Assembly (NCBI RefSeq): GCF_000165425.1
Contig: NW_001798981.1
Span: 4,661-68,660, forward strand
Direction of reading: 5' to 3'
DNA length: 64,000 nt
DNA from: Paramecium tetraurelia
Taxonomy: Eukaryota; Ciliophora; Oligohymenophorea; Peniculida; Parameciidae
Part shown: piece by piece, positions 25,915-37,694 of the stretch
Layout of the letters: each line of letters begins with the position of its first letter
How positions within the stretch are numbered: position 1 is the stretch's first letter
Notes under the pieces: model-generated
The model's database searches: none
The model's input: only the letters and a program-made list of their open reading frames with translations
Told to the model about the DNA's origin: nothing
Program-made: the position numbers and the translations under genes

Positions 25915-26479
25915 ATAGTTTTGTATCAAAATTATCGTCAATTATATTCCATCCTCCCATTCCCCATTCGTTTTTATTAAAATTCGATTAGAATTGTTTT
26001 GGTTTTGGTTTTTTGTCATTACAAATTGAGGTTTTAAATAGATTTGTTGGAGTTGTCTTTTAAGTCACTGGACTTTTACATATAGCAGGTGCTGTCTCTA
26101 TTCTAATGTATTCTTCAGGGGAATTTCGCATTTGTTTTAATCCGGATTTTAATGGAAAGTTTTTGAATGCAGGACATTTGCTGTGAATACGATCAGTTTA
26201 AAATGAAAGGATTGGTTAAGCGGGCAAGGTCTTGAGAGTATAAATAGGAAGTGTGGTTTCTCTCTCTTTAAAGTGTTTCTTGGTCTAAAACAAGGATTTA
26301 ATGAGAAGAGGATTTTTTAATTGAATAGGCGATCTAATTCCATATTTGGATGATTGAAAATGAAAATAATGAGGAGAGCTTTTGAGTAGGATCTCATTTT
26401 GTGCTTTTCTAGTTTGATTTAGGTATTATCGAATTGTTTCTGCATTTTAATGGTAATCAATTATCAAGTCCTTATCCAT
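25904..26479 (-). CDS. Small hypothetical Pro/Lys-rich protein
   Basis: Intronless 191-residue frame, start ATG at 26479, TGA at 25906-25904. The composition is polar, with P, K, T and N and no membrane segment; it contains a helical start (MDKDLIIDYHQNAETIRQYL), a repeated TLPIYTLKTLP-like part and ends NEWGMGGWNIIDDNFDTKL. The tryptophan/glycine-containing end looks conserved rather than random. No family recognised. It is convergent with, and overlaps by 11 bp, the SAPS gene, and is divergent from the gene starting near 26494 with only about 14 bp between the putative starts. Confidence 0.7.
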
Positions 26480-26493
26480 TTTATATAATATTA

Positions 26494-27308
26494 ATGTTTA
26501 TTTTAATCCTTTTTGGTTATAAACAATATAAGGTATTTACCATAGATGTGCTGGGCAGTACACTATTAGATTGTATATGGACTCAAGCCATTAAGGAAAT
26601 AACTAAAGTAAATTTGATCTAGGATTTTGAAAATAGCTACTTACAACCAAAGAAGAACAACATCAGAAAGATTAGAAAACTGCTTAATAAAAAATAACCT
26701 CAAACGAGAAAAGAATCACTGCAATCAATCAACAATTACAGGAAGAGGGTTTATTGGAGGCACCAACTGGAAAAAAAGTTACAATAAGCTTATTTATATT
26801 TAGGATGACAAAAAAGGAGCTAAGCCACCTCCTCAGAAGAAAGGCAAAGATGCTCCTCCAAGCAATCCTTTGGAAGCAGAAAAATTGGAATTGCAAAAAG
26901 ATACTGAGAAATAATAAGAGTATGTCACGAAGTACACCGATAAATTGAACAAGATTAAGGTGGTATTGGAGAAATTCAAAGATCTGAATGAGAAATATCA
27001 TAACGATTAATTAGTGATTGAGTTATGTGACAAAACTGGGGAACGTAAATTTGTGAAGACCAAATTAGATGGAATTGCAAATACATTTTTAAGTGATAAA
27101 GGCACTTACATTCTGGCTTATTTGTAAGCTCCTGCTACACGTATTCCTTATGTATAGAGAAATAGCTGATGAGGAAGAGTAGTTATTGGCATTAGAATTC
27201 GAGGGTTATTTGGCAAGAACTGTTGATGAGGATATTGGAGCAGTTGAAGAACCACTATTATAATTATAACCAAAAAAGGACGATAAGAAGAAGAAAGGAA
27301 AGAAATGA
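26494..27308 (+). CDS. Coiled-coil, lysine-rich hypothetical protein
   Basis: Spliced over introns 26608-26636, 26778-26803 and 27124-27157 to 241 residues. After a short, doubtful N-terminus the protein is a coiled coil (TAQQKITSNEKRITAINQQL), a K/P-rich hinge (KKGAKPPPQKKGKDAPPSNP), a second coiled coil (YVTKYTDKLNKIKVVLEKF), a compact region (KTKLDGIANTFLSDKGTYIL) and a poly-Lys tail. It resembles small axonemal or cytoskeletal proteins in composition, but I recognise no family. The start is uncertain: the chosen ATG lies only 14 bp from the start of the divergent gene, and the true first exon could differ. Confidence 0.65.
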
Positions 27309-27332
27309 TTTATTTACAATTTCATTTGATTA

Positions 27333-27626
27333 TCAAAATCCAAATCTTTTAAATATCGATTTACCTTCTGGTTTTGCTTTGCTCTGAGTTTAGATTTCAG
27401 TTTTCTATTATGTATTCTCTTCCTTTATAAATAATTTCAATGCCTCATTGTATTTTGATATGCATCTCCTTAAACACAACTCTTCTGGACCATCCATTTG
27501 TAGATTGAGACTCAAGTTTGTGCAATGCTTTAGACAAGTTGTTTGCATCAATTAATTTTACATTTATTTTAAAATAAAAAAATGTCGAAATTATCTAAAA
27601 TGAAGTGCATAACAATTTCTATCCAT
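27333..27626 (-). CDS. Small TIM chaperone (Tim8/9/10/13 family)
   Basis: Intronless frame of 97 residues with the twin CX3C signature: CLKHC, a spacer of 15 residues, and CLRRC followed by ISKYNEALKLF. This is the fold of mitochondrial intermembrane-space chaperones that carry hydrophobic precursors from TOM to TIM22 or SAM; the four cysteines form two disulfides. The ATG at 27626 places the first Cys near residue 32, as is usual for the family; an internal ATG at 27563 would leave only nine residues before it. The C-terminus is a K/Q-rich tail. Which of the four subfamilies it is cannot be told from the sequence. Confidence 0.8.
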
Positions 27627-27961
27627 TACAGACTAAAGCTTCAAATTTCAAATCAAGTAGGACTTAAAACACCCAACCCATTAAATATATTAATCCAGCT
27701 ATCAAAATTAGATAAGGAAGAGAGTGATTGATTTATCAAAAATATCATAAGTAGTCCGTTGCTTCTTCCTTAAATTGCTGGAGAAAGACAACATATATTT
27801 TTAGATAATATTTCTAAGAATAACTAAAATATAATGAAATATACAAAAATTTAAGGGCAAATCAATACCTTAATAGAATATTCATTCTGAAAATATGATT
27901 CATGGAAGATAGTTGTAATGTTTGTTTTAATTTATAAATAAATATGACTATAATACATATT
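27627..27961. other. Intergenic, possible small plus-strand exon
   Basis: 335 bp between two minus-strand genes. A plus-strand stretch at about 27,756-27,899 reads WRKTTYIFRQYFQEQLKYNE and ends in TGA, but I found no start or splice sites that connect it, so I do not call a gene. Confidence 0.35.
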
Positions 27962-30242
27962 TCAAAGTAGTTCAAATTATTTCAATAATGACTATTCATC
28001 AAAATTTAACGATAGATTTCCAAGCATAGTCAAAGATGGTTTATTTGCATCATCTCTTAATTCTCTAAATGGATCATCCTTTTAAGGAATTGTTCCTTTA
28101 TTTGATTTTGGATGAATTAAGCCTGACTAGACTTGGGATATTTTTGATCCTTGCAATTAAGATTTTACAATTTAACTTTAAAAAATAGATTGCTATGGTT
28201 ATTAATTAACTTGTTTTTATTTCTTTTATTCTTCCTAAATGATTTCTTATGGATCTCCAAAATGCCCCAATAACATAAATAAGGCTTTGGATTCCGTTTT
28301 CAAATTCTATTCAATATTAATTATTCAATATACCTATTGGATTTCCAAATAGAAATGAGCAATCACAGGTTTAATCTATTCGTTTAATTCAAAGGATCTA
28401 AGATTAATAATAAATTTAATTAAAGAAATAATCTGAGATCTAAATTATTATCTTTTGAATATTTTCATCTGGACTACCTATTCAAAATGGATTTCGGATT
28501 ACTTTTAACATGTTCCTAATAGTTGCCATAATATTCAGATATTGCAATTTTTACAAGGTTAAAGGTAAATTCTTGAACTTAATTTGACTTAATAAATCTA
28601 GTTAAAAGTAATTAGATCTATTGAAATGCCAATTAATAAAACATGATAGAACTTAAATACAATTTACTTAGCATATCCAGCATTAAAATAGCAATGTTAA
28701 CATCAATTTTAGGGTGAGTGCATACAGATTTTAACAATTGAAAGTCTACAATATTAATTTAGACTTCATTTTACTCAATTTAAAGTTATTTCACCATAGG
28801 AATGATTAAAATATCTAATGGTATAGTTGAGTATTTTCTAATGAGCATTAGGAAGTTGGCTACCAAAAACTCTCTTACTCCTTTTTAATCAAAGTTTTCA
28901 ATAAGAGAAAACACTAATTTCTTATACAACAAAGCTGCATATTTGTCCTTTTAGAGGGCTAAATTGTCCAGAATTCTAAATAAACTTTGATAAGTAAATA
29001 TTCTCATCGCAAAACTTGATTCACGAGTAGCTTTTCTTGAGTTCAGCAAATATTACTCCATTTATTTAATAACAAATGATTAAGGGTAAAATATCCAATA
29101 ATGCTCAAAATATTTGAGAGCTGTCATTCTCTCCATTGCAGTATGTTAAGGTTCAAATAATTTAACAGCATGCGAAGCAAATAACTCAAAAAGGTTAAGT
29201 TCCTACATTTGATCTCTTATCTGAATTGTTTAGATTATCCCATTTATGAAATCAATGTACTCTTTTCCAGATTTCAATATTTTTCTTAATTGAACATCAA
29301 AGAAATCGACAACATTGTATTAAGAGACTACACTGTATATTTTACAGACTTATTCTAAATATTAGTGATGTCGTTGTTATGATAAAATCAATACGATTAA
29401 ACCTCCATGTTCTCTGACTAACCAAGCATATACATCTTCAAGTAATTCTTTTTATGGCAAATTTATCAAAATTCCTTCAATGATATATAATGTCCAATAA
29501 CACACTTCATTGTTTTGAGAAACCAAACCAGCTTTAAGAAGAGACAACAATATATCTATTTTGTAAGTTACAAATTTGATAATGTGATTTATGTATTTAG
29601 ACAATTCCATCAACCAATTGATGACACTCTTGAAACTTTTGTTGCCTTTAATAAGGATGTTTGATAATTATTTATAATTTTAATTTAGTAAGACTACTGC
29701 TTATTTGGGTTTTAATGTAAAATGCTTGCAAAGGGAAACTATGATGAATTCTAATAGTGATTATGTTTGATTAAGGGGCTTTTCAGGATCAATTTCCTCG
29801 ATGCTTATTTCTTAAGGCTCATTTTATTGTGAATCAAATCTAGTTGTTGTACTTACTTGCTCTTCTACATAAAATGCCATTTCATAATGTTATTTTATTT
29901 CCTTCAAAAACTGCATCAACATCTAAGTATCTCCTTTCACAATTGAAACTACATATATGGAAATTGAGTACTTTTTATATCATCATCCAATGTGATGTTA
30001 ATCTATTGTAAACTCCTACATACATTATTCCAATTGAACAATCTTATTCCATTACTATTACCTTGTTTGACATCGACATCAATCTTCTAATCAAATTGTT
30101 TAAGAATTTGACTAACTATTATTCCATTCAAGAATTGCTCTTCCAAAGCTTAATCAACGTGAGCAAATAAATTGTTGATAGGCAATTCTTGTATAACATT
30201 AATTTTGACAAGCCATTGATAAATATCGAGATCAAGTTTCAT
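27962..30242 (-). CDS. CH-like domain plus helical-repeat protein
   Basis: Four exons (introns 29949-29971, 28452-28477 and 28307-28333) encode 734 residues in an exact 735 codons. Residues 1-115 resemble the CLAMP/SPATA4-type calponin-homology-like fold: YQWLVKINVI, NGIIVSQILKQF, FNWNNVCRSLQQINITLDDD and GDTQMLMQFLKEIKQHY. Such domains occur in sperm and ciliary microtubule proteins. Residues 150-620 are HEAT/ARM-like helices (for example FLVANFLMLIRKYSTIPLDI), followed by a Q/S-rich tail. A ciliary or microtubule role is inferred from the CH-like domain. The last intron (27 nt) carries an in-frame TGA, so it must be spliced. Confidence 0.8.
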
Positions 30243-30696
30243 ATTGCAATTTAATAATTTTTATAATATTTTATTTTCATTCCTTTAATATTAGATAAAA
30301 GGTAATGGCTTCTCTCTAAGATTAATCTAATAAAATTAATCGTTGTTATACTTAGTCAATTGTGATTTCATAATTGCATTTGATTGAATATTTGATCTAT
30401 TTGATAAAGCATCTTTAACTATTTAAATTTATTAATATCTCTTTTTAATCATTCAATAATAGCTGTAATTGTAGAGTAACATTTAAATTCAATATCTTTT
30501 ATGATATCAAATTTGGTTGATATTGATATCTATATTTATAATATAATAATTTCTTCCATAACATTCTCATATCAATCTACATCTATAAATCGTGAGCAGA
30601 TTAGCTCCTTATAGTTATTCTAAATTGTTAGATCAGAAAAACATATTATGTTAAAAGTAAATAACATCAATTAATTAATTAATTAATAGAATTTGT
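30243..30696. other. Divergent intergenic region
   Basis: 454 bp between two divergent genes, very AT-rich, with a repeated ATTA run at about 30,669-30,688 just before the OTU gene start. It probably holds both promoters; no RNA gene seen. Confidence 0.45.
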
Positions 30697-31835
30697 ATGC
30701 CAGAATGGTTTTGGATATTTCTAGGATCAATAATTTTAATCATACTACTATACGTCTTATACAAGTTATGGAATAAGCAAAATGAGCAAGAAAATCACTC
30801 TTAAGAGTTTAATTAAATCTCAGATAAAAATGGTTTAGGAAATTCATATTTAGAGGATATTGAGATTGGATATATGAGCAATCAAAGATCTAAGGATCAA
30901 AACCAAGGCTTTGGTAAAGAAGAAAATCAATTCAATAGCCTAAGCCAGATTAGTAATAGGAATTCTAATATACAAAAATACCCTTTGAATTCTTAAATTT
31001 AAGCTGCTCGTTTTAAAGCTGATGAGGAAAGAAATCAGAAAGTTTAAAAAATAATTAAATTTATATATGCATAAAGTTAGGGAAAAAGAAAAGTAGAAGA
31101 AAAGTATTAATATTTTTTGGGCGAGTATTATTAACAATAAGAATTATGGTAAGAGTATAATATAAAAAAACTTGACTAAAAATAAAAAATGAAATAATTA
31201 TGTACAGCCTATCGAGCTGTAAGAGGAGATGGAAATTGCTTTTACACTGCCTTTGGGTTTCAATTTTTAGAAATTTTATTATTAAAATATACAAAGGATT
31301 AATTTTATCAGTTTCTTAATGCGAATCAAGTCAATTTTTAGATTAGATTAAATGATAAAGATCTTATAGATGAGGGTGATTAATAGAAATTGAGAGATGA
31401 ATTTTTCTTTAGATTGGAGAGGCTTAAATTAATAGAAGATATAGAATTAAGAAAATAAACCTTATAACAAGAATTTAAAGCATATGAGAAAGAAAATGAG
31501 AAAATTGATGGATGCTTCTATGGATTGTCTACTATTTTTTTTAGGAACTTAGCATAAAAGGTTGTGGATTTGGATGAAATTGCCAGTAATACTTTTGGAA
31601 CTTAAAATTTATTGCTATGGGAAACGGAATGCAATGAAAATGAAATAGTGATAGCCGCTTTCGCAAAATATTTAAAAATGTAATTTTAATAAGAAAATGT
31701 TTTAGATACGTTTAACTGATATTTTTGTAAAATAATTGCGATATTATGTTGATGCCATATGGCAATTAAAGTGATAATATAGTAATCTTGCTCATCCGAC
31801 CTGGACATTATAATATAGGATATAAAAATACATGA
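30697..31835 (+). CDS. Membrane-anchored OTU-family cysteine protease (otubain-like)
   Basis: Two exons (intron 31680-31705) encode 370 residues. Residues 4-22 (WFWIFLGSIILIILLYVLY) form a single membrane anchor at the extreme N-terminus. A Q/N-rich linker follows, then an OTU fold with the catalytic Asp178 and Cys181 in RGDGNCFYTAFGF and the catalytic His362 in LLIRPGHYNIGY. The order and spacing match peptidase C65 otubains, which cleave ubiquitin, often K48-linked, from substrates. Ordinary otubains are soluble, so an anchored one would act at a membrane, for example the ER or endosomes. All three active-site motifs are intact. Confidence 0.9.
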
Positions 31836-31997
31836 GATGAATTATGGATTTATTGAAAATCCTTATGCAATGAATTTTCTTATTAATACTATTATTATGT
31901 TTAATTAATCAAAGAACTGACAAAATTACTGCAAATTTTGGTGAATTATTCAAAATTAGTATTAATTTGATACACTCTTATTATACGTAAGTGAATA
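31836..31997. other. Convergent intergenic spacer
   Basis: Short AT-rich spacer between the stops of the OTU gene and CFAP100. Confidence 0.5.
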
Positions 31998-33646
31998 TCA
32001 TTCAAAATATTTGAAATCTTCAGTATCTACATCCTCATGATTCTCTTGGGCTATCTCAACTTACTTTTCTATAGGTCTTGATCTGAACATGTTAAGTCTT
32101 CCACTTTTTTTTTTGCTTGGCTACATTAATTTCAACTAATTGATTCTGTTTCGTGCAGCTTCTTCTTCACGCTACCTATCAGCATTTTCTTTTCTTTTAT
32201 CTGCCTTGCCTTTATTATCAATTTCTTGTTTCTAATTATGATTCACAAAGTTTTTACATAATGATATACTCTTTCAGGTTTGAAAGTCTTGACTTATTTT
32301 AAAAGTTTTTCAATTAACTATTCTATTAAGCCTAATATAAATAAAGTAGGTCTAGTTTAAATATCTTAAACTTGTATCATATCTATTTGAAATTATTAAT
32401 AAACTTCTATTATTTATTATCCTAAGTCTTTCTGTTCTTTTCCAGATGCTTTAATTATACCTCCTAATTACATATCTTTCAATTCTTGTGTCATTATCTA
32501 AAATGAATATGAGTTGTAGATACATCCAATTTCCTTTTTAAGATCTCTTTTTGTTCATGTAATTGTTGAATTTTAATACTTTTTTCTTATTTCAACTTTT
32601 GAAATTTAGATTTAACTTCTTCAAGATTTTATTCTGTTTCTTAAGCAGTTTAAATTAAGAATAAATTTCTCTCCTCCAAGTCATTGAATATCGAAATTAA
32701 TTATTATGGATGTTTAAAATACATTTCAAATTCGTCTTCAAAATCTTCTAATTCTTCCTAACTACATTTTATTAATTCTAATACTATTATATTGTTTGAT
32801 CAGCCTAATTGGATTTCTAGAGTTTGCCCTCAAGAATACTAATTTCTTTGAGTTTATCGAGGAGCAAGCTCTTGAGTTTTGCTTTATTATCATGCCATTC
32901 TTTTGGTGCCAATTTATCTAGGAACTATTTATGATCAATGTAGGCAGTTATCAATTCTTCCATCCTTTATTTTTCGCCTCTAATGCTGGTCATCTTGATA
33001 TTAAGCTGTTTGATGATAGCCTCCTTTGCTTTTTTATCTTTGATTTCATTTTCTAATTTTAATTCTGCCTCTGCTCTTGCTGCTTTGTTTGTATCTAGAA
33101 ACTACTAAAAATTATCTGCATCCTGTTACAGCATTTTCATGCTCTAAAAGAAGACTTCCTGTTTCTCCTTTTAACCTTCTTTCATTTTTTTAATTTCATT
33201 TTCCATTGTGTTATAGGATTGCGAAATCAAAAATAACTATCTTTTGTCCTCGATGACTTTAACATTAGAAACTAAAGTAATGCCTTTTTTGTTCTGCTCT
33301 TCTTTTTCCAATTTGCGTTCTTTAATAATATTCAAAGCATCTTTGATCCTTTGTTAATCCTTCTCTTTGAAAAGTTTATTATTTTTTGTATAATTTTCAT
33401 CATAGGGTGTACTTACTTTCTTTAAAATAATTAAGAAGCACATACTTCAAATCTGGTCAATTAGGTTCTACTGGTTGCTGTTTCTTTATTCCAAACTTTT
33501 GTATTTGACTTATGAAATGAGAGTTATTTTTTAAACTTACTGTCATTGTATAGAAAGATCTCCTCGTCAGAAGGGTATTGGAATGGACTGTGACTAGTAG
33601 TTCGAACGCTGATATCCAATTTAGGTAATAATAATCTTAAACTCAT
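31998..33646 (-). CDS. CFAP100: Cilia- and flagella-associated protein 100 (MIA-complex coiled coil)
   Basis: Five exons (introns 33420-33445, 32762-32784, 32498-32523 and 32232-32257) encode 515 residues in an exact 516 codons. The start has the PFQYPSDEEIFLYND segment. The central DUF4200 coiled coil includes LFLISQSYNTMENEIKKM, FQQFLDTNKAARAEAELKL and the marker YIDHKQFLDKLAPKEWHDN. A second coiled coil and a basic C-terminus follow. In Chlamydomonas the homologue (MIA1) works with CFAP73 (MIA2) near the inner-arm dynein f/I1 to control ciliary beating. The family could also include CFAP73, but the 'FLDKL-PKEW' motif and the length favour CFAP100. Confidence 0.85.
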
Positions 33647-33733
33647 GATAATAATAATTAAAATATCTCATGTTTCATATGTCTTTCTGAAATTTTGGCT
33701 AATTTTTTGCAAATATTTAAAATTTTAGGTTCC

Positions 33734-35053
33734 TCAAATTAGTTCTATTGAATTGTGGATATTAATTGAACCTAGAATATTAGAATAGAATGATACATTG
33801 AATCTCAAACACTCAACCTCGTATTGACTTTCCTTCTAAAATGAATCAAAGGATTTAAAAATGAAGTAATACAATTTAATAAGTTATCGTTATTACCTTT
33901 TAATTCTGTAAGTCATGTAATAGTATTTGATGAATGTAAAGGGTAGTGTTATGTCTTCAAAGAGTGTTCTCACTTTGTTTTTCTCATTCAACAACTTGGA
34001 AATTTATGAAAAGTTGGTCTGAATTTCTTGGACGTATTATTTTAATTTTTCGTAATAATAGGATTGCATAATATCAGCGATTGTTGGAGGTTGACATCCC
34101 TCTAATCTGAAGAGCATTTTTAGATTGAACACTTTATCATCATTATTAATGGAATTAACATAATTGATTGATGCGATCTCTTGTTATTGATTGTTTTGTA
34201 GACACAATGGATAGATAAAGAGGGGCAATTGATCAGCTTTTCTGGATAGATTGAAAACATAGTATTTCTTATAAATTATGATCATCCCCTCTGAGAATTA
34301 TAGTATCAAATCCAAAAGGCCAGCCAAAAGGATTTTTCTTGTTGTAATTCTTTACTGCTAATAAAAAAAGTCAATCAAAAAAATGAATATGTACACAGGT
34401 ATCAAAAAGAAGAGGAAATTGATGATTCTTTTACTGATCGTGGTTGGTTTCAGTGAAACCATCAAAGCATAGAAAAAGAATTGGGTCGATGTATGTAATA
34501 GTTTATCGTAGCTGGGAGGGGAGACTGGCAATTGTCTTATAAATTTGTATCCATTATACACGACGTAACATGTGGTGAAGATGTTGTTGAGTAAACCTCC
34601 TCCCCAAAGTTGATTGCAGAGAAGGAATTACAGTATTAGGACGATGAAGAAGTATGCCAAGGCTTTATCGGAGTTTTCTAATGGATTAATGGTTATAGAA
34701 GTACTTGAAAAATAAAACACATGCAATCCCAACACATGAAATCCATTCACGAGCATTACTAAGCATATAAAGGTTTTGCCTATATAATTTAAATAATATG
34801 CGGCAAACCCAACAACCAGAATTAAGAGAGTAGTCGAGAGGATAGTCACAAACATTTATGTGAATGATTCTCTTCCTTCGAATAATTATGTAAATTCTAA
34901 TCTGTTGACTCGGCTTTAAAAATAAAATTTGACTTAATTGACCAAAGGCGATTCTAATTGCTAAGGAGCCTTATTTGGATTTAAAATTTTGACTGGGTTT
35001 TCAGGTTTCGTGAAATCCTGAAATTGCTATTATTCCATAAAGTAATTTGTCAT
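33734..35053 (-). CDS. Multipass membrane protein, function unknown
   Basis: Intronless frame of 439 residues. A polar 65-residue N-terminus precedes about six hydrophobic segments between residues 68 and 245 (for example FVTILSTTLLILVVGFAAYY, FFIVLILQFLLC, INFLFFLIPVYIFIFLI). The C-terminal third is soluble and K/Y/Q-rich with coiled-coil character (ISKLLNEKNKVRTLFEDI). I do not recognise the family. The first in-frame ATG is taken as start. It lies 87 bp upstream of CFAP100 on the same strand and diverges from the Arp10 gene by 63 bp, so the two probably share one short promoter region. Confidence 0.8.
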
Positions 35054-35116
35054 TCTCTCTTTTCTTCTTTATATATCATATGTAAGTCTATTTTAGTTCA
35101 TTAATTTAATAATTTA

Positions 35117-36142
35117 ATGAGTCTAGACAAATAATCAAGGCAATATGAAGTTATCTTGGAAATTGGTTGTGCATACACAAAAGTAGGATTTTCATTAGAT
35201 ACTCAACCTAAGAAAGTGATTAAATTGAATTTTGAGAAGCCTCTCCAGAAATCAAGATTATCTTATGAATTGACAGTGGAAGAGAAATTGTATCAGATCT
35301 TTAATGTTGACATGGTATGTAATTTAAAAGGAAGATCAGTTGCTTTGATTTATAATTATTATAACAATGAAGAAATGTATAATGTGATAGCATATGTGCT
35401 ATTTTACAAATTTGAGGTAGCGAAGATAGCATTTTTAATTGGCAATGTACTTCCTCTTTACATGACAGGACATTACTCGGGTCTTGTGATTGATTTGGGA
35501 TACAATGCTTCAACTGTTAGTGCTGTTTATGATGGATACTCCTTATTGCATTAGACAGGTTATATCGGTGAAGGCGGAAGAGAGGCAGCCAAAAGGGTTC
35601 AGATGTTGTTGCCTGATTATTAATGGGAGCAATTGGAAGATATTGCAGTTAAGCATGCTAAAGTGTTAAATGCAGGAGATGTCGATGATAAATAGAAGAT
35701 CAAACTAAGACATGCAGAAATCTCAGAATTTGAATTGGCAAAATGTTACACTGACACATATTTTGGAAATTATAAGGATGAGGAGTCTAATATAGCATAT
35801 GGATTTTTGAAGATTGTCTCTTAAATTAAGGACAGGGATATCATTACTAAGATGGCTTAAAATATTGTAATTACTGGGGGAGCAAGGAAAATACCTAACT
35901 TATTGCTGAGATTCAAGACTGAATTATTATAATTGTTGGAATCTGAATTCTCATCATTTAGGAATATCAAGTTCTACATTACTAATTTGATAGCTTAGAA
36001 CTCGAGTTGGGTTGGCGGTGCTCTCATTGTTCAAATTGGGGGGTATGACAGATTTATTGTAACTAACTCTAAATTTAGGGAGAACGGAAATATGTTCTGC
36101 ACAAGATCAGACGCATATAATTTTATTTCTATTAAACCGTGA
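35117..36142 (+). CDS. ACTR10: Actin-related protein 10, dynactin pointed-end subunit
   Basis: Intronless frame of 341 residues. Actin-fold motifs are visible: an N-terminal EIGCAYTKVGF phosphate-1-like loop, GHYSGLVIDLGYNASTVSAV as phosphate 2, a GYIGEGGREAAKR segment and ITGGARKIPNLL near the adenosine loop. The sequence is far from actin and lacks the DNase-loop conservation, which suits Arp10/Arp11. In dynactin this subunit caps the pointed end of the Arp1 filament together with p62 and p25/p27, and links cargo to dynein. Another divergent Arp cannot be fully excluded, but length and pattern favour Arp10. Confidence 0.8.
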
Positions 36143-36210
36143 GATTGTTGTATATTATGTTATTTATCAATTTTATTTGTTCCTTGTTTTTTAATTAGTT
36201 ATTTTTGTTG

Positions 36211-37627
36211 ATGACTGACTAGATTACTAATAAAATTCTTGAATCTTATGGGTAATATCATTTCTTATTCCAAGTTTTAAAGGCGCTTAACCTCAATTCA
36301 AGAGCGTTATATATCCTATTGAACAATTAAAACACTCCATTGAGGATCATCAATTGAAATAGATCTCTCCTGAGTTATAATAAATTCTAGAAAGTGAAAG
36401 AGCCAGAGAAATGGTCCAAAAAAGGGGCATCACCCTTGACAGGACCAAAGAATTCTTTCAGGAGAAAATTAAAGAATATAATGCTATTATTGATTTATAA
36501 CATTTGAGATCTGGACAATCTTACGTAACTCCAAAAAAGGAAAATGTTTTCAAAAGACATACAGCGGACTAGGGAGAAATCACAAATTATCATTTCGTCT
36601 TAAATTGGCAAAATTTGAATTTGGTATTCGATGAAATAGAAAATTCAAACAAAAGAGCAAAATCGTAACTTCAATCAAGAACTCCAGATCAATCTTCCAG
36701 TCAAATAAGCAAGCCTTAAATATCTGTCAAAACTTCGAATAAAAAGGGAAGCCTGGTCAACAGATTGGATAAGAAGTTCAATGATTACGATACGAAAATG
36801 TCTTAGTCAATTGCAACCAATTTGCCAGAATCAAGACGGTTTTCCATGTTTGTTGAAACTCCACAATAAGGAAGTAAGAATTGTATAAGAATTATCTAGT
36901 TAATAGACGAAATAGTCTATATCCGTAAGCTGCTAAAAAATTTGTGAAATTTCATAACTTTATGAGAACTGTAAATACTCTGACTAGGTAGCCTGAGGAA
37001 AAGAATGAGACTGAAAATAGATAGGTTAAGTTTCAAACATATATTTAGGATTTGATAAAAACCTATATCAATGACGCATTCAACAAAGAAAGATAGCCCA
37101 CCGATGCTTCCCAAAGAGAAAGATCAAAGTCTTAACAATAATACAGAAAAAGGAACCAACAGATGATAGAGCAATTAAACCAATCGAATCAAAACTGCGC
37201 TGTCTAGAATCGAGAATGTGACATTATGAATAATGATATACCAATTTACGAAGATATTTGTAATAATATATGATAATTAGAGTTTAAAACTGTTGATCAC
37301 AATTAGACTAAATAGATCAAAGAACGAAGGAATAGGATAGTCCAATCAGTGAATTCAAGAATGCAACCAAAATACATACATTTAGGTGGGAGTCGATATG
37401 CTGTTAAGAATAACTTTATAAATTAATAAAACTATCAAACAACAATCAACAACTTATTGGTGAATTAAATCAAAGAAGAGTTTAAGAAATTAAAAGCCTT
37501 TGATGATGGAATAGATTTGGAGGTTTTGGAAGGTCCTCCTAAAAAGATTGATTATCATTCTTCTAATCTGAATTAAGATTACAATGATGTGAAAGTATCA
37601 AAAATTGTATAGAAAATGAAAAGATGA
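36211..37627 (+). CDS. Hypothetical Q/N/K-rich protein
   Basis: Four exons (introns 36252-36274, 36874-36899 and 37260-37280) encode 448 residues in an exact 449 codons. The N-terminus is helical (MTDQITNKILESYGFKGAQP), followed by LERTKEFFQEKI-like charged helices, then long low-complexity S/Q/N/K regions and a K-rich end. It is probably a largely disordered cytoskeletal or signalling protein. No domain recognised. The third intron is only 21 nt, divisible by three, and contains an in-frame TGA, so failure to splice would stop translation. Confidence 0.75.
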
Positions 37628-37694
37628 CATGATTGTATCTTTATTTTTATACTAATGAAAGTGATATAAACATTTGAATTAATTTTATATTTTT

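Noticed and set aside
26434..26493. Extension of the coiled-coil gene upstream of 26494
   Set aside because: This part overlaps the start of the well-supported opposite-strand gene and has no ATG.
27960..28130. Plus-strand frame with serine/asparagine-rich, protein-like sequence
   Set aside because: It is the antisense of the last exon of the CH-like/helical-repeat gene, whose spliced length is exact and whose domains are recognisable.
30669..30688. ATTA repeat as a possible origin or regulatory element
   Set aside because: A simple AT-rich microsatellite of a few units; nothing else supports a function.
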